Positions 51,200 through 58,014 of a DNA stretch of 60,847 nucleotides are shown piece after piece (position 1 is the first letter of the stretch; each line of letters opens with the position of its first letter). Position numbers and translations under genes: made by a program. Source of the stretch: an uncultured bacterium. Lineage in GTDB: Bacteria; Verrucomicrobiota; Lentisphaeria; Victivallales; UBA1829. The DNA lies in contig CASFTV010000023.1 of the NCBI GenBank assembly GCA_949297765.1, positions 1 to 60,847 of the forward strand, in the 5' to 3' direction. The notes beneath the pieces are model-generated. The model did no database searches, was not told the origin of the DNA, and saw nothing but the letters and a program-made list of their open reading frames with translations.

Positions 51200-52617
51200 T
51201 CTGGGAACTTCCCCGATCCACGCCGGAAGCGGTCGGCATTCCGTCCGAAACGCTGATCCGCCTCATCACCGAACTGAAAAAGCTGGATTCCCTGAACAGC
51301 ATCATGATCCTGCGCCGGGGACGGGTCTGCGCGGAAGGATGGTGGAAACCCTACGCGCCGGAGATCCCGCATATTCTTTTTTCGCTCAGCAAAAGTTTCA
51401 CCTCCTGTGCGGTCGGGATTGCGCAGGAGGAAGGGCTGCTGAGGATTTCCGATCCCCTTCTCTCCTATTTCCCGGACTATGACGGAGTTGTAACCGATCC
51501 CCGGATGCGCCGCGTAACGCTGCGGAATCTCCTGACGATGGCCAGCGGACACGCCTCCTGCGCCCGCCCCGCCATGCTCGCGGATCCTGACGGAGACTGG
51601 GTCCGCGGATTCCTTGCTTCGAAGCTGGACTTTGAACCGGGGAGCCGTTTTGTCTACAACTCCGCGGCGACCTACATGCTGGCGGCGGTCCTGCGGAAAG
51701 TCTCGGGGCGAAACGTGCGCGAGTACCTGATCCCCCGTCTGTTCGATCCGCTCGGCATCACGCCGGGAATGTGGGAGTGCTGTCCGAAGGGGACCAATGT
51801 CGGCGGATGGGGACTCTATCTCAAAACGGAGGATCTCGCAAAATTTGCCCAGCTGCTTCTGGACGGCGGAATCCGGAACGGGAAACAGCTGATTCCGGCA
51901 GACTACCTGCGCGAGGCAACCGCCCGCCAGATCGACAACTCCATGAACGAGGCTCCCGACTGGAAACTCGGCTACGGCTATCAGTTCTGGCAGAGTCAGC
52001 ACGGATTCCGCGGCGACGGCGCCTCGGGACAGAACGCACTGGTCCTCCCGGAACAGGAGATTGCTCTTGTCACCACGGCGGGACTGGCCAACATGCAGAA
52101 CATCCTGACGCCGATCTGGGAGATTCTTCTTCCGTCTCTGGCTTCCGGACCGCTGCCGGAAAATCCTTCGGGGAACAAAGAGCTTTCCGCGCTTCTGAAC
52201 TCGCTCTCGATTCCTCCGGCATCGGGGGATCTGACCCGCCGCCATGCTCCGGCGCAATGGGAATTTCTTCCGAATGAGGCGGGGATCACCCGTCTTGCCA
52301 TCACCTTCGGAGAAAAGGAGTGCCTTCTGGAGTTCCATTCGAAGCACGGGGTCGAACAGCTCCGGGCGGGATTCGGATTCAACTGCGACAGCCGCATTCA
52401 GCTGAACGACCATCTTCCCCGCCGGACCGCCGCAAGCGCCGCATGGCTCGACAGCAGCATTCTGGAACTTCAGCTCTGCTGTTACGAAACCTCCTTCCGC
52501 GAAGTGTTCCGCATCGACTTTTCCTCGACGGATCAGCCCCTGACCGGAAGCTGCCGCTTCAACACCTTCCGCAATCCGTTTCTCCCGGATCTCCGGACGA
52601 AGGGAAACGGCCGCTGA
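51196..52617 (+). CDS. serine hydrolase, class C beta-lactamase-like
   Basis: A 473-residue protein of the beta-lactamase/penicillin-binding-protein fold. SLSKSFTS near residue 61 holds the catalytic Ser and Lys (S-x-x-K), and YNSAATYML near 152 the Tyr (Y-x-N). GFRGDGASGQ may be the third motif. The C-terminal 120 residues form an extra beta-rich domain. No signal peptide is visible, so it is probably a cytoplasmic esterase-type enzyme rather than a resistance beta-lactamase. Overlaps recR by four bases. Convergence with no neighbour; the next gene starts after a new promoter. Confidence 0.85.
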   Translation: MIWELPRSTPEAVGIPSETLIRLITELKKLDSLNSIMILRRGRVCAEGWWKPYAPEIPHILFSLSKSFTSCAVGIAQEEGLLRISDPLLSYFPDYDGVVTDPRMRRVTLRNLLTMASGHASCARPAMLADPDGDWVRGFLASKLDFEPGSRFVYNSAATYMLAAVLRKVSGRNVREYLIPRLFDPLGITPGMWECCPKGTNVGGWGLYLKTEDLAKFAQLLLDGGIRNGKQLIPADYLREATARQIDNSMNEAPDWKLGYGYQFWQSQHGFRGDGASGQNALVLPEQEIALVTTAGLANMQNILTPIWEILLPSLASGPLPENPSGNKELSALLNSLSIPPASGDLTRRHAPAQWEFLPNEAGITRLAITFGEKECLLEFHSKHGVEQLRAGFGFNCDSRIQLNDHLPRRTAASAAWLDSSILELQLCCYETSFREVFRIDFSSTDQPLTGSCRFNTFRNPFLPDLRTKGNGR

Positions 52618-52739
52618 AAGAGAGTCGGAGAAGATCGGCCCCCCCGTCTCCGGAGGATCCGTTTCTTCTTCCACGCCTCTTTCTGCCCATGAGGAAAAGC
52701 GGTTTTCTGAAAAATCAAATTTTTCTGCCAATCCGGATC

Positions 52740-52796
52740 TTGACATTTTCCGCAGAATATGCTATAATGTATAACATTGGCAAACAATGGCAAACA
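52740..52796 (+). promoter_or_regulatory. consensus promoter and direct-repeat operator of cluster B
   Basis: TTGACA (52740-52745), 17 bp, TATAAT (52763-52768), a perfect sigma70 consensus. TGGCAAACA occurs twice downstream (52778-52786 and 52788-52796) with a 10-bp period, starting about ten bases past the -10. The layout mirrors the cluster A promoter. Confidence 0.8.
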
Positions 52797-52825
52797 CTTA
52801 TCCTTTATTTGAGGGGAGAAATCGG

Positions 52826-53875
52826 ATGGTAAAAGCGGAAAGCCCCATTACGGAATATATGAAGATCCGGCGTTATGTGATGACGCTGATTCTTCGTGCG
52901 GGTCAGAAATCGGTCCGGATTCCGACCGTGGTGGAGCTGGCGGAAAAATTCGGAGTGAGCCGTCCGACGGTCAGCAAGGCGATGAAGGAGCTGACGGAAG
53001 ATGGCTACATCATAGCGCGTCCGCGTCTGGGCAGTTTCACGAATCCGGCCCGGAACCAGATGCTCCAGGACGCGTCATCCAAAGCGGTGATCGGTATACT
53101 GGAAGGGGACGGCATGATCGCCCACTACACGTCCTATCTTGCCCGTCAGCACGCGCACATGATGCTGGAGCTGGCAAAACTGCCGGTGATGATGCACCTG
53201 ATCTCCCTGACATCGCACAAGCTGAAGGAGATACTTCGGGATATCGAGGCGGAAACGCTGGATCTTCTGATCTGGATCGGAGCAGCAGAAAACCACCTTC
53301 CGGTCATTCAGGAGCTGCGGAAAAAAGGACATCGGATACTGCTCTACAATTCGCCGCTGAATCTTCCGGGAACCATCCGGATGGACTACTGGACGGCAGG
53401 TTTCCGGATCGGGAAAAAACTGATGGAAGAGGGACGGCGCAATCTGATCTATCTTCCGGCGGTTGAACAGCAGACCATTCAGCTTGAAGGACTGAAAAAA
53501 GCCTATGGAGAATCCGGGATTACGCTCAATGAGAATTTCTTTCTCCGGTCAATAAACACCTGTTTTGACGATCTGGAGAAAATGCTGCGTTTCGCCCCGC
53601 AAATTGACGCCATCTTCTCCACGATTCCATCCCATCCGATGCTGTTTGAGATTCTGCGGAAAAACCGTCCCGATTACCGGGAGACAATGAGTCTGGTCCT
53701 TCCGGATGTCCGGGAGGATTCGCCGGATTTCAACGGCTATACTTATCTGTATTCTTTTGAACAGGCCGCCCGCGCCCTCGCGGACCGGGTGAAACGAACA
53801 CTGGACGGAGAGGATCTTCCGGCAGATCCCCTTCCCGTTCCTCTGGAAATCAAACAGGTTCACTGCAACCACTGA
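52826..53875 (+). CDS. GntR-type winged-helix regulator with LacI-like sensor domain (cluster B)
   Basis: A 349-residue paralogue of the regulator at 31541-32566. The winged helix ([42 protein letters not shown]) is closely alike; the sensor part ([48 protein letters not shown]) is more diverged, implying a different ligand. Upstream Met at 52787 would fall on the repeat; GGGGAGA supports 52826. It heads cluster B, ten bases before the pseudopilin gene. Confidence 0.88.
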   Translation: MVKAESPITEYMKIRRYVMTLILRAGQKSVRIPTVVELAEKFGVSRPTVSKAMKELTEDGYIIARPRLGSFTNPARNQMLQDASSKAVIGILEGDGMIAHYTSYLARQHAHMMLELAKLPVMMHLISLTSHKLKEILRDIEAETLDLLIWIGAAENHLPVIQELRKKGHRILLYNSPLNLPGTIRMDYWTAGFRIGKKLMEEGRRNLIYLPAVEQQTIQLEGLKKAYGESGITLNENFFLRSINTCFDDLEKMLRFAPQIDAIFSTIPSHPMLFEILRKNRPDYRETMSLVLPDVREDSPDFNGYTYLYSFEQAARALADRVKRTLDGEDLPADPLPVPLEIKQVHCNH

Positions 53876-53885
53876 CAAGGAAAGG

Positions 53886-54665
53886 ATGTCTGACATGAAC
53901 CACACGGAACTCAGAGCGGAAACCGCTGAAGGAAGAGCAAAATATTTTACTTTAATCGAGCTTCTGGTTGTAATTGCGATCATTGCGATTCTGGCTGGAA
54001 TTTTACTTCCTGCGTTGAATTCGGCGCGGGAGAAAGGGCATGCAATATCGTGTCTGAACTCGCTCCGCCAGATCGGAAACGGAATGATGCAGTATGCCGG
54101 AGAGTGGAGTGACCGGACACCGATTGTATTCGATGGAACCTCAGGTTCAGAACTCCGATGGTACATGAACGAAGCCTTTGTGCAGGCAGTCGGGGCGAAA
54201 TCAGTCGGACGGGTATCGGGAACGAACTATTTTTACATCTGGGAAAAGAAATATGTCTGTCCGAAAGCGACCAAAACCGGCTGGGGCAGCAACTATCGGA
54301 ATGTAAACGCGGTCTACGGCATGGCGTTCTGGGGAGCCAGCCATCAGGAGAACTGCACCGACACAAGTGTTTGGTGCGGCAGACGTTACATCCAGCTCAA
54401 CAAAGTCCGGATTCCCACGGAAAAAATCATGTTCGACGAACGGGCGACCGCCGCATACGGACAGGCGGTTCCGAGTATCGGCAGTCAGAATACCCGCGAT
54501 CCGACGCTCTACGCGGCCACCGGGGACGATTCATCCGGAGTCGCCTACCGTCATGGGAACGGACAGCTCGCCAGCACAATCTTCTGGGACGGACACGCCG
54601 CATTGACAAAAGCCTCCACCATGATGAGCATGAAAAACGACTGCTGGCGCCCCTATAACGATTAA
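53886..54665 (+). CDS. pseudopilin-like protein with H-x9-DG motif (cluster B)
   Basis: A 259-residue protein with a 20-residue polar leader then [19 protein letters not shown], the pilin-type helix. Head: [21 protein letters not shown]-terminal [19 protein letters not shown]. The residue before the Phe is Tyr and before that Lys, so the canonical Gly at -1 is again missing. AAGGAAAGG precedes the ATG. It lies 27 bases before the glycosidase gene and ten after the regulator. Confidence 0.87.
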   Translation: MSDMNHTELRAETAEGRAKYFTLIELLVVIAIIAILAGILLPALNSAREKGHAISCLNSLRQIGNGMMQYAGEWSDRTPIVFDGTSGSELRWYMNEAFVQAVGAKSVGRVSGTNYFYIWEKKYVCPKATKTGWGSNYRNVNAVYGMAFWGASHQENCTDTSVWCGRRYIQLNKVRIPTEKIMFDERATAAYGQAVPSIGSQNTRDPTLYAATGDDSSGVAYRHGNGQLASTIFWDGHAALTKASTMMSMKNDCWRPYND

Positions 54666-54692
54666 TGAAATTTCAGAAAAGAAGGAGTCTTT

Positions 54693-57600
54693 ATGAATCG
54701 ATCATTTCCATTTCTTATCGCCGCCTTTCTCCTCTGCAGCGCGAGCGGAGAGGAGCTGCTGAACCGCTCGTTTCAGACGGAAGAGAGTCTGAAAGACATC
54801 ACGTCCAAACTTCCCGGCACCCACTCCCTTGTCACGCTTGAGGACGGAAAAAAAGCGCTTGAACTCCGGATTCCGGAAACAGCGGAACAAAGGCGGAACG
54901 TTCTGATCTGGCGGGGAAAGGGGAAGGATTTTCAGAATCGGAATGTCCGCTTCTCGGCGGAACTGCGCGTGGATTTGAAGTCTCCGCTGAAGAAGTGGGA
55001 CGGCGGCCAGTTCGCCGTCTGGGGGGCACGTCCGAACGGGAAAGCCGGGATCTGGAAAGACAGCAAATACATCGGTGTCGGGAAAAAAGACTGGAAGGCG
55101 TATTCCTTTGAGTGCCGCTTTCCGGACGATCTCCAGTCGCTTCAGCTGATGATCGGGAGCAGCGGAGCCGCAGGCAAAATCTGGGTTCGGAACTTGAAAA
55201 TCGAGTCGGACGAGACCTTCCTTCCGCTCGCGGAAGCGGCAAACATGGGATTTGCCGATGAGGTCGCCGGAGACCGGAAAGGCGGATGGCACGATCAGGG
55301 AAGCAATATGGATGCCTCCCGCTTTCCCGTCGCAAAACAGACGTTTGCCAATGTCCCGTTCCAGATTGTCGATCCGAAGAAGAACAGCGGGAAATCCATT
55401 GTTGTCTTTGAAAGTCCGCGTCTTCCGAACGGACCGAAACGAATAGAGATTTCGCTCTCCGCTCCCGCTGCCGGCCGCTATCTCTATCTGCTCCACTGCT
55501 CCGCATGGGGACAGAAAAAAGGAACAACTGCCGGATGGATCGACGTCTACGGCGGCAATAAGGGAAAAGCTGAAATTCCGGTTGTCTACGGCAGGGATCT
55601 GATCGACTGGTGGGGCGAAAAGGGCGCGGAAAACGCCGTGACGGGAACGCCGATTCCGGCAAAAGGCGGCTCGGGAGCTGCCTATGTCTCCCGCTTTGAA
55701 CTGCCGGAGAGCGTTCTCCCAGTTCGCAAGGTGGTCTTCCGGAAAGAGCCGGGAGCCAATGCCATGTGGATGCTGATCGGAGCAACGGTATCGGAAAGGA
55801 AATACCGCTATCCGGAACAGAAAAAACAGGTGATGCGGGAAAACCGGATCTGGAAAGCGCTTCCGCAGCGGATCGCGCCGGTGCCGAAAGCGGGAACCGC
55901 ACTGGATCTCTCGGGTCTTTTCCCGAAACACCGGACCGGGGAATTCGGACGGGTCGTCCTCGGAAAAAGCGGACAGTTTGAATTTGAGAAACGCCCGGGA
56001 GTTCCGCTCCGCTTCCAGTCCTTCTCCATGGGCCGCGAATTCTGGAACCACTACAACGGAGGCATCGAACTTTCCGACAGGAAGTCCGTCGACGCCTTTG
56101 TGGAACAGGTGGAACGGAACGGATACAATATGGTCCGGATCTGGGCGAATGCCCTGCGGAATATGGAGTGGAGAACACTGAACGCCTTTGAATTTTCCGA
56201 ACGGATTCTCGATCTTCTGGATTATCTGGCCTACCGTCTTCAGGAAAAAGGGATTTACATCTACCTTTCTCTCCCGATGCCGACCATCGGGTTCGACAAA
56301 TGTTATCCGTGGGGCGGGCCGGACAAGCTGGGCTGGTCTCTCTACCGGAACAAACGGGATTTCGACGCATGGTGCAAAGGGACCGAAATGCTGCTGAATC
56401 ATCGCAATCCGTACACGAAGACCCGCTATGTGGACGATCCGCAGATCGCGTTCCTTGATCTGAACAACGAACTGGAGTTTGCGTTCATCCGGGCGGACGA
56501 CCGCTTTGCACCGCTCTTCCGGGAGTTTCTGAAAAAGAAATACAAAACCTTCTCCGCACTGAAGGCCGCCTGGAAATCGGATGCGGCAAACCTGAACTCG
56601 TTTGAGGATATCCGGACCTTCCAGCCGCTCGGCAAGGACCGTCCCGGACAGCTCAACCGGGATCGCGCGGAGTTCGTCACGGAACAGGAACGCGGACTCT
56701 ATGAACGGGAGCTTGCCTTTGTCCGCAAACTGGGTTACAAAGGTCCGGTGACCACATTCCTGATGGGCAAATCCATGCGGCATGCCGGAGTGCGGAAAGA
56801 GTTTGACTTCGTCTCCAGCAACAGCTATCACGACCACCCGATCGGGAGTTCCGCCAACGAGGCGCGGATCTCGCAGGCAAGTTCGATCGGCAACACGGCC
56901 AACACCGTGCGGAGTTTCCTTTCGGCGCGTCTTTACGGGAAGCCGTTTGTCGTCAGCGAACACGGCCACTGCTACTGGAACCGCTACCGCTACGAACACG
57001 GTTTTGTGATGGGCGGATACGCCGCACTGAACGGCTTCGATGTCCTGACCGGCTTCATGATGCCGATCACGATTCAGGAAAATCACCGGATCTTCGATTT
57101 TGAGATCCGCTTCGATCCGATCCGGCGGGCGACGGAACTGATGACCGCCCTTCTGTTCCGGCGCGGCGATGTGCAGACAGCGCCGTTCTCCACGCGGATT
57201 CAGATGAATCTGCACGATGTGATCCAGAGCGACGCCATCACGGATTCGATCAACGCCTCCCAGCTTCAGATGGGGCTGATCGGACGCTGTTTCGTGGATC
57301 AGACCTCCCTTCCCGCCCGGCCGCAGGAGCTTGTAATGCCGCGGATCGGCGCCTCGGCAACGGCGGTCCGGCGCGCCGATTCCAGCATTGTCGATTCCTC
57401 CTCCGGAACATTCGACATGGATTCCGCTCTCCGCGAACTCAAAAAACGGAGTGTTCTCACGCGGAACAACCGGACCCATGCGGAAAAAGAAATCTTTGAA
57501 AGCGTAACCGGCGAACTTTTTCTCGACAGCCGGAAAAACCGGATGACGATTGCAACCCCCCGTTTTCAGGGAATCTGTGCGGAAGCGGGAAGCACGGCGG

Positions 57601-57986
57601 ATTTCCCGAATTTCTCCGTGAAATCAATGAACCGGCGCGGCTGTCTGGCGCTTGCGGCCATCGACGGAGAAAAAGATCTGGAAAACGCGAATCGCCTTCT
57701 TCTGTTCATCGTCACCAACGCGCTGAATTCCGGAACGACGTTTGAAGACGAAGATCAGCGGGTGCGCCTGACAAGAGGCGAAACACCGGTTCTTGTCGAA
57801 ACGGGCTCCTTCCGCGTGCAGATCCGGACAAAACAGGCGGAAAACTTCAAGATCCGCGCGCTCGGACTGGATGGAGTGCCTCTTGCGGAACTTCCGCTGA
57901 AAAAGATCTCCGGCGGAGTGGAAGTGACGATCGACACGGCGGCGATTCCCGGCGGCCCGTCCCTCTACTTCGAGCTGAGCCGCTGA
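54693..57986 (+). CDS. secreted multidomain glycoside hydrolase (cluster B)
   Basis: A 1097-residue exported enzyme (signal peptide ending CSASG). Residues about 20-175 resemble a CBM4/9-like jelly roll; residues 180-370 are the accessory domain shared with the two other large glycosidases (GGWHDQG, LIDWWGEKG). Residues about 410-860 form a clan GH-A TIM barrel: NNELEF gives the likely acid/base Glu593 and VVSEHGHCYW the nucleophile Glu756. The family is probably GH5/GH42-like but cannot be fixed by eye. A C-terminal beta domain ends the protein. AAGGAG precedes the ATG. It follows the pseudopilin gene and is convergent with the last gene. Confidence 0.8.
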   Translation: MNRSFPFLIAAFLLCSASGEELLNRSFQTEESLKDITSKLPGTHSLVTLEDGKKALELRIPETAEQRRNVLIWRGKGKDFQNRNVRFSAELRVDLKSPLKKWDGGQFAVWGARPNGKAGIWKDSKYIGVGKKDWKAYSFECRFPDDLQSLQLMIGSSGAAGKIWVRNLKIESDETFLPLAEAANMGFADEVAGDRKGGWHDQGSNMDASRFPVAKQTFANVPFQIVDPKKNSGKSIVVFESPRLPNGPKRIEISLSAPAAGRYLYLLHCSAWGQKKGTTAGWIDVYGGNKGKAEIPVVYGRDLIDWWGEKGAENAVTGTPIPAKGGSGAAYVSRFELPESVLPVRKVVFRKEPGANAMWMLIGATVSERKYRYPEQKKQVMRENRIWKALPQRIAPVPKAGTALDLSGLFPKHRTGEFGRVVLGKSGQFEFEKRPGVPLRFQSFSMGREFWNHYNGGIELSDRKSVDAFVEQVERNGYNMVRIWANALRNMEWRTLNAFEFSERILDLLDYLAYRLQEKGIYIYLSLPMPTIGFDKCYPWGGPDKLGWSLYRNKRDFDAWCKGTEMLLNHRNPYTKTRYVDDPQIAFLDLNNELEFAFIRADDRFAPLFREFLKKKYKTFSALKAAWKSDAANLNSFEDIRTFQPLGKDRPGQLNRDRAEFVTEQERGLYERELAFVRKLGYKGPVTTFLMGKSMRHAGVRKEFDFVSSNSYHDHPIGSSANEARISQASSIGNTANTVRSFLSARLYGKPFVVSEHGHCYWNRYRYEHGFVMGGYAALNGFDVLTGFMMPITIQENHRIFDFEIRFDPIRRATELMTALLFRRGDVQTAPFSTRIQMNLHDVIQSDAITDSINASQLQMGLIGRCFVDQTSLPARPQELVMPRIGASATAVRRADSSIVDSSSGTFDMDSALRELKKRSVLTRNNRTHAEKEIFESVTGELFLDSRKNRMTIATPRFQGICAEAGSTADFPNFSVKSMNRRGCLALAAIDGEKDLENANRLLLFIVTNALNSGTTFEDEDQRVRLTRGETPVLVETGSFRVQIRTKQAENFKIRALGLDGVPLAELPLKKISGGVEVTIDTAAIPGGPSLYFELSR

Positions 57987-58014
57987 GCGCAAGAATCCGC
58001 CACGGGTTCGCGCC

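Noticed and set aside
51196-52617. Antibiotic-resistance beta-lactamase.
   Set aside because: No signal peptide, extra C-terminal domain and housekeeping context; the fold is shared by many esterases and peptidases.
54702-57479. A 925-codon minus-strand frame opposite the cluster B glycosidase.
   Set aside because: No motif, His/Arg/Pro-rich shadow composition, and the + strand gene has clear domains and start signals.
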